DNA of 28,196 bases, taken from contig CAXTVM010000043.1 of NCBI GenBank assembly GCA_964247725.1, forward strand, positions 1 through 28,196, given 5' to 3'. This DNA is from Lichenicola sp964247725 (lineage in GTDB: Bacteria > Pseudomonadota > Alphaproteobacteria > Acetobacterales > Acetobacteraceae). Shown piece after piece: positions 15,367 through 24,125 of the stretch. Within the stretch, counting starts at the first letter, position 1; every line of letters starts with the position of its first letter. Under the pieces are notes generated by a model, which was not told the DNA's origin, made no database searches, and saw nothing but the letters and a program-made list of their open reading frames with translations. Made by a program: the position numbers and the translations under genes.

Positions 15367-16314
15367 CTAGGCCAGCTCCTTTTCCTGCATGAGCGCCGTC
15401 AGATGGACATGGGACTGCAGCCGGAACTCCTCGACCGCCCGGCTGGCGTTGCGGACCAGGCTGGCCGACCAGGCGCGGTCGTGCAGGATCGACTTGATCG
15501 CGGCGGGGACCGCGGACATCGACGAGGTGTGCATGAAGTGGACCTCGTTGACGAGACGGGGCCGCTCCCAGGACAGGTGGACGCCGAGATCGGCATCGGT
15601 CGCGGCGCCCTCGAACACGAAGCAGGGCGAGCGGGTGTTCATGCTGTCGATCACCCGTCCGGCGGACAGTGCCACGTGCGGGAAGCCGATATGCACGTGG
15701 GCACGCGCGTTGAGGAGACGGGCGTCGAGCCAGACCTCCTGCGCGACCGGAGCGTCGGGCGTGTTGGTGATCCGCATGATCTCCGCATCCGGCGCCTCGA
15801 GGCGGATCAGGTTCTCGATGCTGGCGGCGCAGTGGCGGGCCAGGTGGGCGTCGTTGACGATCAGGACGATCCGGGCACCTTCGGGGGCCGACGATCCGCG
15901 ATGCACGGGCATCGGTGCAGGCAGGAGCGGCACGTCGCGGTCCAGCGTGGTCTTGAAGAAGGCCCAGGGCCGGTAGTCGAACGCGGCCAGCTTGGGCAGG
16001 CCGGAGATGTTGTCCAGGTCGTCGCCGTCGAAGTCGGCGTCGGTGGAGACGTAGGCGTCGTCTGCGATGAACTGCAACGGGCGCAGGGCCGGGCAGTCGT
16101 GCAGCGAGAAGTCCAGCACCACACCCTGGAACGACACGTACGGGCGGCTGATCGCCCGGGTGAAGGCGTCCTGCGTCTCGTGGTTCGAGGGCGTGAGCTC
16201 GAAGCACAGCGACGGGTTCACCGACCGCTCCAGCGTGTCGCGGATGCCGGCCAGCGTGTAGCTGTGCCCGCGCGCCGCGTTGTCGTGAAACAGGCCGAAG
16301 ATCAGATCCTGCAC
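15367..16314 (-). CDS. Unknown protein, possibly glycosyltransferase-like
   Basis: This is a 315-aa protein without a signal peptide or membrane segment. No family is recognised with confidence. The C-terminal third (about residues 190-300) is arranged like the acceptor end of GT-B glycosyltransferases. It has VHIGFPHVALSAGRVIDSM, then FVFEGAATDADLGVHLSW, then a helical NEVHFMHTSSMSAVPAAI and an ILHDRAWSASLVRNA segment resembling the rank-and-file helices after a GT4 donor site. A clear E-x7-E motif is not visible. It is the first gene of the leftward group, starts 306 bp from the divergent GT4 gene, and precedes the FkbH-like gene by 59 bp. A role in building the same glycan is inferred from position. 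Confidence 0.6.
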   Translation of the reverse strand: MQDLIFGLFHDNAARGHSYTLAGIRDTLERSVNPSLCFELTPSNHETQDAFTRAISRPYVSFQGVVLDFSLHDCPALRPLQFIADDAYVSTDADFDGDDLDNISGLPKLAAFDYRPWAFFKTTLDRDVPLLPAPMPVHRGSSAPEGARIVLIVNDAHLARHCAASIENLIRLEAPDAEIMRITNTPDAPVAQEVWLDARLLNARAHVHIGFPHVALSAGRVIDSMNTRSPCFVFEGAATDADLGVHLSWERPRLVNEVHFMHTSSMSAVPAAIKSILHDRAWSASLVRNASRAVEEFRLQSHVHLTALMQEKELA

Positions 16315-16620
16315 GCGCCACCTCCACCACGCCGTCGATCCGGACCCGCATCGTTTCCGTCGCGTCCTGCCCGGCGGGAGGGCTGACGGATCGGCAACGA
16401 AGCGGACCCGGGCCGGACGGCAGCTCCCGCCAGCGTTCTAGGACGTCTTCCTGCAACCGTAAAGCGATCTGTCGCCACTTGATCGATGAGTGCGTTTAAA
16501 AAGCGTTAAAACACAATCATAGGCTGTATTTTGGTGCCGAGCCGATGGCCTTATGATAAGGTTTCGTCATGACATTGGGAACGGCATCGTCTTCTGCGAC
16601 ACGTATGCCATGGTGAGACG
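16315..16620. promoter_or_regulatory. AT-rich divergent promoter region of the glycan gene groups
   Basis: These 306 bp contain the clearest composition dip of the window at about 16485-16560. A near-direct repeat GCGTTTAAAA and GCGTTAAAA lies at about 16493-16510. A candidate -10 TATGAT lies at 16552-16557, about 60 bases before the GT4 start, with TTTTGG 17 bases upstream as a poor -35. Both divergent groups probably start here, so shared control is likely. No regulator gene is adjacent. Confidence 0.4.
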
Positions 16621-18891
16621 ATGAACAAGAAGATCGCCTGGCTCACGCCGTTTGGTCCCCGCTCGGATGTCGGCGCGCATTCGTCGGCCGTCGTCGAGGC
16701 GATCCATCGCCGCGCGCCAGAGTTCGACTGCGAGATATCCCTGTTCATCCAGAAGAACGGGACCAACTACCGCTCCTGCGCGCAGCAGTTCACGCTGGAC
16801 GAGGGGTTCGACCCGCGGATCCTCAACCTGTTCGACGTGAACGTCTACAACATCGGCAACAACCAGGAAAACCACTCGTTCATCAACAAGCTGGCCCTGA
16901 CCAAGAGCGGCATCGTGGTCGTGCACGACATCGTCATGCAGCACTACGTCGCCTGGACGATCTTCGAGAAGCTGCGGTTCCCGAAGCATTACGTCGACCT
17001 TATGGTCCGCTATTACGGGCGGGATGCGCTCGACGTTCTCGACGCCTCGCGGATCACGCTCCGGAACGAGCACACCCGCTACGCGCCCTGGGACACGCAG
17101 CACGCGCTCAGCTTTCCGCTGCTCGAGCCGTTCCTGGAAAAGGCGACGGCCATCGTCGTCCACTCCCAGTTCGCCTCCGACATCGTCTCGAGCATCAGCG
17201 ACACCCGGCAGCTTCGCCTGTTCCTCCCCTCCGACAAGAAGAACGTGGCGGCGCCGGTCCCGAAGACCGGGTCCGGCAAGGTCAGCTTCGCGGTCCTGGG
17301 TCACGTGGGGGCGTCGAAGCACGTGCATCTCTGCCTGGACGCGTTCCACGAATCGGCCCTGCTGCGCCAGCGCGGGCATCTGGTCGTGGTGGGTGGCGGC
17401 AACGACAAGGACTACATCGCGCAGTTGAAGCAGTCGGTGCGCGACGGGGGGCTCGCCGGCCACGTCTCCTTCTATCTGGATGCGTCGGAGGACCGGCTGC
17501 TGCAGGTCAAGGCGGAGACCGACGTCTATATCAACGTACGCTACCCCAACACCGAGAGCGCATCCGGATCGCTGGCCGAGCAGATGGCCTGCGGGGCGCC
17601 GGTCATCGTCTACAACACCGGTTGCTACGTCGAGGTCCCGGACGACTGCGTCTACAAGATCTTCGACGTCGGGTCGGTGCGCCCGCTGATGGCGGCGATG
17701 GAGGACCTGCTGCTGGACCCGGCGAAGCGGCAGTCGATGGGTGCCAGCGCGCTGGCCTATTCGGCCAAGCGGACCGCGGACACCTACGCACGGCGGTTCC
17801 TGGAGTTCGTGGCCGGGGACGACTACGGTTCGGCTACGTCATGCGACGCGCAGCCGCACAACTCGACCAAGTTCGCCTGGCTGACCCCGGTGGTCGGCAA
17901 CCTCCTGCATGAGGTGCCGGAGGAGCCGTGGTTCGCGAAGGCCGATCACGCGGCGCATCTCGGCAGCCTGCAGAGCCTCAGCCTGCACGACGTCCCGCGC
18001 TACCTGGCGTCGGCGGTGTTCCAGGAGACGATCCCGAACGAGCGGCTGGCCCAGGCGGACGTGCTGCTGTCCCGTGTCGAGGGCGAGCTCAAGATCCAGC
18101 ACCTGGCCCGGGTCCGGTTCCTGCTGTTCGCGCTGCACGAGAACGCCGTCATCCCGCCGATCGACCTGGATCTGAAGCACGACGCGCTGGCGCTGGCGAT
18201 CATCAAGACGCTCTCGCCGCACGCCTACATCGAGATCTGCTACCGCTCCATCCTCGGTCGGCCGCCCTTCGAGGGCGAGGTCGCGCGCTATGTCGAGCGG
18301 ATCGCGCGGGAGGGCGCCGGCGACATCATGCGCGAGTTCAACCGGAGCGAGGAGGCGGTCCGGCGCGGCCTGCCCGCCTACTTCACGCACGGTCTGTCGG
18401 AACTGGCCCGGCAGATCAACGAGATCGAGCCGATGGAGATGCGCGGCTCGTTCCCCGCCCGCCCCAACCAGGTCATCACGGCGTTCGACCTGTTCACCGC
18501 CGGGGCGATGTCGGGCTGGCACGACCTCGAATACGAGGGGATATGGTCCTCCGCGCGCAAGGCGATCATCCGCTTCGGCATGGCCGACATGCCCAAGGAG
18601 GGCCATGTCCTGCAGCTGAGGATCCACGTCGCGGCGGTCGATACCGGCGAGCTGCGGCGCATCGCGGTCAACGTCAACGGCGAGGAGGTCGTGCAGCGCG
18701 GGGTGGCGGCGAACGAGCCGTTCGTCCTGGACGTGCCGATCCTGCTCGACGCCGACGTGCGCAGCATCACCCTGGCGATCGTGGTCGACCAGACCGTCTG
18801 TCCGACCGAGTCCGCGTTGCGCGGCGACAGCAGGAACCTAGGGATCTTCCTGCACAGCCTGAAGTTCCTGCAGCTCGAGCACCACGCGTGA
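16621..18891 (+). CDS. Multidomain GT4 glycosyltransferase with DUF4214-like and beta-rich C-terminal domains
   Basis: This 756-aa protein has at least three parts. Residues 1-400 form a GT-B, family 4 transferase: IAWLTPFGPRSDVGAHSS at the N-terminus, VSFAVLGHVGASKHVHLCLDAF opening the donor half, and the E-x7-E pair E312/E320 in ESASGSLAEQMACGAPV. Such enzymes use nucleotide sugars and retain anomeric configuration. Around residues 535-585 is a DUF4214-like stretch (YIEICYRSILGRPP). From about 620 a beta-rich domain carries GWHDLEYEGIWSS and ends with LGIFLHSLKFL; it recalls DUF7024, though the name is uncertain. That last domain has a counterpart in the next gene. No signal peptide is seen, so it probably acts in the cytoplasm. 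It heads a two-gene rightward group coupled by a 4-bp overlap. Confidence 0.87.
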   Translation: MNKKIAWLTPFGPRSDVGAHSSAVVEAIHRRAPEFDCEISLFIQKNGTNYRSCAQQFTLDEGFDPRILNLFDVNVYNIGNNQENHSFINKLALTKSGIVVVHDIVMQHYVAWTIFEKLRFPKHYVDLMVRYYGRDALDVLDASRITLRNEHTRYAPWDTQHALSFPLLEPFLEKATAIVVHSQFASDIVSSISDTRQLRLFLPSDKKNVAAPVPKTGSGKVSFAVLGHVGASKHVHLCLDAFHESALLRQRGHLVVVGGGNDKDYIAQLKQSVRDGGLAGHVSFYLDASEDRLLQVKAETDVYINVRYPNTESASGSLAEQMACGAPVIVYNTGCYVEVPDDCVYKIFDVGSVRPLMAAMEDLLLDPAKRQSMGASALAYSAKRTADTYARRFLEFVAGDDYGSATSCDAQPHNSTKFAWLTPVVGNLLHEVPEEPWFAKADHAAHLGSLQSLSLHDVPRYLASAVFQETIPNERLAQADVLLSRVEGELKIQHLARVRFLLFALHENAVIPPIDLDLKHDALALAIIKTLSPHAYIEICYRSILGRPPFEGEVARYVERIAREGAGDIMREFNRSEEAVRRGLPAYFTHGLSELARQINEIEPMEMRGSFPARPNQVITAFDLFTAGAMSGWHDLEYEGIWSSARKAIIRFGMADMPKEGHVLQLRIHVAAVDTGELRRIAVNVNGEEVVQRGVAANEPFVLDVPILLDADVRSITLAIVVDQTVCPTESALRGDSRNLGIFLHSLKFLQLEHHA

Positions 18892-20015
18892 GACAGGACA
18901 TGCCGGACTGCGCCTCGGGCGAGGTCGTCCGCTTCGGCATGGGCGGGAACGATCCCTACCACTGCATCGGCGGCTGGTCCTATCCCGAACCGAGCGGGCG
19001 CTGGTCGGTCGGCGCCGAGAGCACCCTGGTGGTGAGGCGCCCGGCGGGAGAGTGCGACTGCCTGCTCAAGATGGCGCTGGCCCCGTTCGTGGGCGGCGGG
19101 TCGATCAAGCACCAGGCGCTCGAGATCATCGTCAACGGGACGTCGTTGGGGCAGCAGCGCGTCAGCCTGGGCGGGATGCTGGAGCGGGTGATCCCGTTCT
19201 CGATGGTCGCCCAGCGCGACTACATCATCCTGCGCTTCCATCATCCGGACGCGATCGCGGTCCAGCCCGGCGCGTTGCCCTCCGAGGATCGCGCGCTGGC
19301 CTTCTTCTTCCGGGAGGTATCGGTGGAAGCGATGCGGGACCGGGTTGCGGAGCGGGTCTACACCAAGATCATCAGCCTGGGTGGCCGGTGCGAGGTGGCG
19401 CATCAGGTCACCCGCAAGTTCGGCGCCAAGACCGTGCCCGGGTTCTTCGACATGCTCGCCTCGTCCATCGACTCCGTGATCGAGGTCATCGACAGCAACT
19501 TCGAGAACTTCATCGCACCGGAGCACCTGGCACCGCTCGGGAACTGGGACGGCAACACCACCCACCGACTGCTGCAGACGCGCTACAACATCGGGATCGT
19601 CCACGCGTTCCGGAGGCAGTTCAGCGTCGAGACCCAGATCAGGACGGTGCGACGCCAGTTCGAGCTGGCGCAGGAATACTGGGAGGACCTAGCGGAGGAG
19701 CCGGGACGGGTCCTCTTCATCCACCGGGTCAACACGAATCCGACCGCCGAGGACGAGTTCAGGGAGCGCCCGATCACCCCGGAGGACGCGGCGAGGCTGC
19801 ACGCGGCGATCCGCAGGAAACTGGCTGATACCGAATTCGATCTGCTCGTGGTGACCGACGACGGCGAGTTCTCGGAGGACTGGGGCGGCCCGGACATCAC
19901 GCACGTCGTGCTGCGCGACGTGTTCCCCTATCGCTGGCAGGGCGACGACGGGGACTGGGACGAGATCTGGCGCAGGCTCCGCGTGCGCGTCCAAGCGGAA
20001 TCCGCCTCCCGCTGA
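18888..20015 (+). CDS. Beta-rich domain fused to DUF1796 papain-like peptidase
   Basis: The N-terminal 140 residues repeat the layout of the GT4 protein's last domain: GWSYPEPSGRWS, then LEIIVNGTSL, then a closing RALAFFFREV. From about residue 160 the protein matches DUF1796, a putative papain-like cysteine peptidase. SLGGRCEVAHQVTRKFG carries the candidate nucleophile C168, FENFIAPEHL follows, GIVHAFRRQF supplies a candidate histidine, and the VLFIHRVN strand comes next. Biochemistry for DUF1796 is scarce, and it often lies in capsule or glycan loci. The start could be the GTG at 18888, overlapping the GT4 stop as GTGA, or the ATG at 18900, whose AGGA is only one base away; I prefer GTG. 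No signal peptide is seen. Cotranscription with the GT4 gene implies joint action. Confidence 0.8.
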   Translation: MRQDMPDCASGEVVRFGMGGNDPYHCIGGWSYPEPSGRWSVGAESTLVVRRPAGECDCLLKMALAPFVGGGSIKHQALEIIVNGTSLGQQRVSLGGMLERVIPFSMVAQRDYIILRFHHPDAIAVQPGALPSEDRALAFFFREVSVEAMRDRVAERVYTKIISLGGRCEVAHQVTRKFGAKTVPGFFDMLASSIDSVIEVIDSNFENFIAPEHLAPLGNWDGNTTHRLLQTRYNIGIVHAFRRQFSVETQIRTVRRQFELAQEYWEDLAEEPGRVLFIHRVNTNPTAEDEFRERPITPEDAARLHAAIRRKLADTEFDLLVVTDDGEFSEDWGGPDITHVVLRDVFPYRWQGDDGDWDEIWRRLRVRVQAESASR

Positions 20016-20750
20016 AGGCAGGAGCCGGTCGCCGGGTCGGCGTCGCGAACAGCCCACGGCGCCGACCGAGCCAATACAGCGACGAGCCCGCAGGAAGAGC
20101 GGACCCAAGAGCACCGTCATCAGCACGAGGCTGGCGGTGCCGATCGGCGAACTCAGCATCAGAGCCGGCCTGTATAGCAGACTAGGCGATAACCACCATC
20201 GGGCTGACGCCTCCATAGGGAGATAGTCAGCCCACGCCGTCGTGGACGTGCGGAAGAACGCTCGCAGATCCGGCCGATCATCCTGGGACGGAGGCTTCCG
20301 CCGCTCCGAATGCGCCGGGCACTGGATGAGCGGCTCCGACCGGGTCTCGGCGGCGGCCAGCGAGAGACGTGCCGACGGGTGCGCTCTTGCCTGTCAGCGG
20401 CCGGCGGCTGACGAACAGTGCTCCGCATTTGCCCGGCGCTCGCGTCCGACCCCGACGTCGCGACGGCCTCGATCCCAGGCCGATCGCGGATCAGGGGGTT
20501 GGACGATCGCGTCCTCCGGCGTGCCGAAGGGCGGACGTCACGCCGTGGCGTCACGTTGATCGGCAGCCCGACGCGATCGTCGCCGGCGGCGGCCTCCGGG
20601 CCCATGCCCGTCCATCGCGTGGCCGATGCCGTCAAGCGAAGCGCAACGGTTATCGCACCGCCGATTTTCCCATCGCGTCAAACCGGGCATTCGAGCTATG
20701 GTGCGGAACGGGATCATTCCGGATACAATATTAGAGGCGTTTTGGCTGTC
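20016..20750. other. Gene-poor interval with a ggt remnant
   Basis: These 735 bp carry no intact gene that I can support. A 108-bp remnant of gamma-glutamyltransferase lies at 20287-20394. On the minus strand near 20086-20150 a short hydrophobic stretch (SSPIGTASLVLMTVLLGP) might be the end of a lost membrane protein, but nothing follows it. The last 100 bp before the esterase are AT-richer and probably hold its promoter. Confidence 0.5.
20287..20394 (+). pseudogene. Remnant of a second gamma-glutamyltransferase (last 36 codons)
   Basis: The stretch aligns without gaps to the final 36 codons of the intact ggt (11223-11330): by hand count 85 of 108 bases are identical. In translation DGGFRRSEC and MSGSDRVSAAASERRADGCALA face DGGFGRYEC and MSGPDRVWAAASEMRADGCALA. 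The stop codon is lost and the frame continues into unrelated sequence. No similarity is seen upstream, so only this tail survives. Many differences are synonymous third-base changes, which means the ancestor diverged while still coding and was not a recent copy of the neighbour. Confidence 0.85.
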
Positions 20751-22364
20751 ATGAACTTCGGTTCCAAAAATAAGAGGGTCATCGTGCTGGCCGTGGCCGG
20801 CATCATGATGAACGGCATCCTGGCACATGCGGCCGTCCTGGAGTCCAAGGTGCAGATCGAGGCCGGCGCGGTGCAGGGTGCGCCGCGCGATCCTCAAGGC
20901 GTCCTTGCCTTCAAGGGAATCCCTTACGCCGCGCCGCCGGTGGGCCCGCTTCGCTGGAAGTCGCCGCAGCCGGTCCAGGCCTGGGAAGGGATTCGCGACC
21001 ATACGAGGTTCGGCTTCCGCTGCCTGACAGCGCTACAGCACGATCCCGAGCCGGGACCGCCGCGCAGCGAGGACTGCCTCAGCCTGAACGTCTGGACGCC
21101 GGCGCAGAGCGACGGCGACAAGCGGCCCGTCATCGTCTGGGTGCATGGCGGCGGCTTCCAGTTCGGCTCGTCCGCCAGCCGGGTCAGCGACGGCTCGCTG
21201 CTGGCCCGCAAGGGCGTGGTGGTGGTGAGCCTCAACTATCGGGTCGGCGTGCTCGGCTTCCTCGCGCATCCGGAGCTGGACCGGGAAGGCCCGTCCGGGG
21301 ATTTCGGTCTGCAGGACCAGCTTGCGGCGTTCCGCTGGGTCAAGGCTAACATCGCGAAGTTCGGTGGCGATCCCGACAACGTCACGGCCATGGGCGAATC
21401 CGCCGGCGCCCACGCGATCGGCATCCTGATGGCATCGCCGTTGTCGAAGGGCCTGTTCCAGAAGGCGATCGGCGAGAGCGGCGCGTTCTGGGACGGGCCG
21501 GCCGGCCCGCTGGAAAGCTTCGACGACGCTCATGCCCGCGGCGAGGCGTTCATGCGGCGCATGAACGTCACGTCGATCGCAGCGCTCCGCGCCCTGCCGG
21601 CGGAACAGCTGAACGACGCGGCGACCTGGAATTTCAGCACGAACCCGGCGGTGAGCGCGTTCTCGCCCAACATCGACCGGTATGTGGTGCCCGAGGTTCC
21701 CGCCGCCCGCTACGAGAAGGGCGAGCAGCTTCAGATCCCGCTGCTGGCGGGCTGGAACGACGCGGAGTACTGGCCGTTCCGCGCCTTCTCGCTGCCGCAC
21801 AACACGGCCGCCGCGTTCCGACATGCCGCCGAGGAGCGGTTCGGCAGGGCCAGGATGGCCGACTTCCTGGCGCTGTATCCCGCCGGGACCGACCAGGAGG
21901 CCGCGAAATCGGCCGACGCCCTCACCGGAGATGTCACCATTGCCGAACAGACCTGGATCTGGCTGCGCTACCAGCAGACCACCGGCCATTCGGCAAGCTA
22001 CGGCTACAAGTTCACCTACACGTCGCCGTATGTGCCGATCGCGTCGCATCTGGTCGACGTGCCGTTCGTGTTCGGCACGCTGACGCCGCAATTCGTCGTC
22101 GGCGGCAAGGCGCCGCCCGCTCAGGCGGATCGGGATCTCTCCGACAAGATGATGACGTATTGGGCAAACTTCGCGACGCGAGGCGATCCGAACGGGAATG
22201 GCCTGCCGCATTGGCCGGCCTTCTCCGACGGTTCGCAGATCATGGGCTTCGCTAGTTCGGTCGGTGCGGTCGACGACGTGCTGCAGATGAAGCGGTTCCG
22301 TTTCATCGCCAGCTTCCGGGTCGGTGGCGTCCTGCCGGTCAACTGGAAGAACCCGATCGATTGA
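20751..22364 (+). CDS. Secreted carboxylesterase type B
   Basis: This alpha/beta hydrolase of the COesterase family is 537 aa and cleaves carboxylic esters. A signal peptide (KNKRVIVLAVAGIMMNGILAHA, about residues 6-27) suggests a periplasmic or secreted enzyme. Family blocks in order are FKGIPYAAPPVGPLRW, EDCLSLNVWTP, the oxyanion-hole HGGGFQFGS, and GESAGAHAIG with nucleophile S217. E339 in GWNDAEYW and H433 in ASHLVDVPFVFG complete the likely triad. The ATG lacks a well-placed ribosome binding site. A TTG three codons upstream, with AGAGG four bases before it, is an alternative. The porin gene follows 146 bp later, so the pair may take up and hydrolyse an extracellular ester. The natural substrate is unknown. 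Confidence 0.9.
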   Translation: MNFGSKNKRVIVLAVAGIMMNGILAHAAVLESKVQIEAGAVQGAPRDPQGVLAFKGIPYAAPPVGPLRWKSPQPVQAWEGIRDHTRFGFRCLTALQHDPEPGPPRSEDCLSLNVWTPAQSDGDKRPVIVWVHGGGFQFGSSASRVSDGSLLARKGVVVVSLNYRVGVLGFLAHPELDREGPSGDFGLQDQLAAFRWVKANIAKFGGDPDNVTAMGESAGAHAIGILMASPLSKGLFQKAIGESGAFWDGPAGPLESFDDAHARGEAFMRRMNVTSIAALRALPAEQLNDAATWNFSTNPAVSAFSPNIDRYVVPEVPAARYEKGEQLQIPLLAGWNDAEYWPFRAFSLPHNTAAAFRHAAEERFGRARMADFLALYPAGTDQEAAKSADALTGDVTIAEQTWIWLRYQQTTGHSASYGYKFTYTSPYVPIASHLVDVPFVFGTLTPQFVVGGKAPPAQADRDLSDKMMTYWANFATRGDPNGNGLPHWPAFSDGSQIMGFASSVGAVDDVLQMKRFRFIASFRVGGVLPVNWKNPID

Positions 22365-22510
22365 AGATGGGCGGCAACCGAGGCCGACGCCGGAACGCGA
22401 GCCTTGGACCGCCCACATCCCTATCGAAGCGTCACCTGCGCGGGCGCAATTCACGAATCGTCGACAAAGTCGGTCGTAGAACCGTCTTAGTTCAATCTCT
22501 GGGGAACGTC

Positions 22511-24097
22511 ATGAATAAGACTAGCCGGGCCGCCGCCGCGTGCCTGCTGATGTGTGCTGGAGTGCCAGCCGCCGCCCGGGCGGATGGTCCGCCGCCCGTG
22601 ATAGGCCAAACATCCGGCTTAACGCCAAGTGCCGGCCCAGCTGGTCGTTCGGCATCAAGTACCGCAGCGACCGGTCAATCGAAGCCGGGCGCCAAGGCAG
22701 CCGGTCAGACGAACTCGACGCTGGGCACGAGCACGCCACCCCAGGGTGATCTCACGCGACGTCAGGTCAACCTCGTCACCAACCCGCCTGGCGTGCTCTC
22801 GCTGACCGGCGTTCCGCTTGCCCAATCGGCTCCGGTGACGAGCGGCCTGTTCCCGAGTTTCGGCAACACGCTGCTGGATCATGGCATCGACTTCCACGGC
22901 GCCCTGATCGACCATTTCATCGCCAACCCGAGCGCCGGCAACACGCCGGGCAACGTCGCCAATCTCGGCCTCATCAACATCACCACCGATCTCGATCTCG
23001 ACCGGATCCTGGGCATCGCGGGCGGCAAGGCGCATGTCGGGCTGGCCTACTTCTTCCTCAAGGCGAACGAGCCCAACATCGTCTTCGAGACCGGCGGCAC
23101 CCTGACCGGCTATCAGACGACGCCGCATCGCTACCCGCTCGACCTGTCGCTGCTGACCTACGAGCAGGACCTCCTGAACAACCGCCTGCAGATCGAGTTC
23201 GGCAGGACCAACCTGTATCACTACTTCTTCATCCCGAACGGCATCGATCCGCTCAACCAGGAATCCACCGTCATCTTCGCCGATCTCGACGTGGCGCCGA
23301 TCGTGTTTCCGGTGTGGGGCGCACGGGTCAAGTACTACCTGGACAGGTCTTGGTACGTGCAGTTCGGCGGCTTCGAGGACAACTTCACGCGCTCGGTCAA
23401 CAACGGCAACAATTTCGGCGATCGCACGGCCGATGGAGCCCAGTTCCTGGTCGAGGGCGGCGAGCGCACCAGCTTCGCGAACGCGCGGTATCCGAGCAAC
23501 CTCGAATTTGGGGTCATCACCGACACCAGCAACGGCGGCGTCAACCTGAAGGGCTCGCCGATCCCCTACACACCGCGAGGCGCCGCCGCGAACTACAAAG
23601 GCGCCACCGCCTTCTACACGCAAGGCGAGCAGGTGCTCTGGCGTGGTACGGCAAGCCGGCCTGGGTTGCCGCCGCCGAACATCGCTCTCTACGGAAGCAC
23701 GACCACGGCGGCGAACATGCCGCAGCCGATCGACTTCGACTCGATCGTCGGCTTCAACTTCACCGGGTTGATCCCGGGCCGGCCGTTCGACGAGCTGAGC
23801 CTGCAGACGCACTACCAGCGCCTGAGCCAGATCGAGTCGAGGTTCGAGACGCGTGTGCACACGTTGCTCCGCGGCAGCCGTACCCAGCAGGCGAGGGACA
23901 ACTACCAGTTCGAGGCCGCCTACAATCTCCAGGTCACGCGCTGGGCCGCCCTCGTGCCTTACGGCGAGTACTTCACCGCGCCGGACGACTACCTGTATCC
24001 GCTCTCGACCAACCGGCCGCACGACGGGTTCATGGCCGGCTTCATCGTCACCGTATCCCTCGGTACCCTGCTGGGCACGAGCCAGAAGCCCTTCTGA
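22511..24097 (+). CDS. OprB-type carbohydrate-selective porin
   Basis: This 528-aa outer-membrane protein is most like carbohydrate-selective porins of the OprB family. The signal peptide ends near ARA-DG (residue 24). A Ser/Gly/Pro/Thr-rich linker follows to about residue 110, longer than in typical OprB. The barrel part then begins at GIDFHGALIDHFI. Alternating strands follow with aromatic girdles, for example LGLINITTDLDLDRIL, LQIEFGRTNLYHYF and YYLDRSWYVQFGGF. The chain ends in a phenylalanine (QKPF), the usual outer-membrane assembly signal. GGGGAA lies about six bases before the ATG. Placed behind a secreted esterase, it may import the released product. The solute is not predictable from sequence. 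Confidence 0.85.
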   Translation: MNKTSRAAAACLLMCAGVPAAARADGPPPVIGQTSGLTPSAGPAGRSASSTAATGQSKPGAKAAGQTNSTLGTSTPPQGDLTRRQVNLVTNPPGVLSLTGVPLAQSAPVTSGLFPSFGNTLLDHGIDFHGALIDHFIANPSAGNTPGNVANLGLINITTDLDLDRILGIAGGKAHVGLAYFFLKANEPNIVFETGGTLTGYQTTPHRYPLDLSLLTYEQDLLNNRLQIEFGRTNLYHYFFIPNGIDPLNQESTVIFADLDVAPIVFPVWGARVKYYLDRSWYVQFGGFEDNFTRSVNNGNNFGDRTADGAQFLVEGGERTSFANARYPSNLEFGVITDTSNGGVNLKGSPIPYTPRGAAANYKGATAFYTQGEQVLWRGTASRPGLPPPNIALYGSTTTAANMPQPIDFDSIVGFNFTGLIPGRPFDELSLQTHYQRLSQIESRFETRVHTLLRGSRTQQARDNYQFEAAYNLQVTRWAALVPYGEYFTAPDDYLYPLSTNRPHDGFMAGFIVTVSLGTLLGTSQKPF

Positions 24098-24125
24098 GGC
24101 CGATGCCCTGCGACAGCCGGTCGAT

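Noticed and set aside
11227..20394. Direct ggt tails as attachment sites of a recent integrative island
   Set aside because: The tails differ at about a fifth of positions with many synonymous changes, and no integrase or excisionase gene is seen, so recent site-specific integration is unlikely.
21033..22454. 473-codon leftward frame opposite the esterase
   Set aside because: It is low in recognisable motifs and the esterase on the plus strand has all its catalytic blocks.
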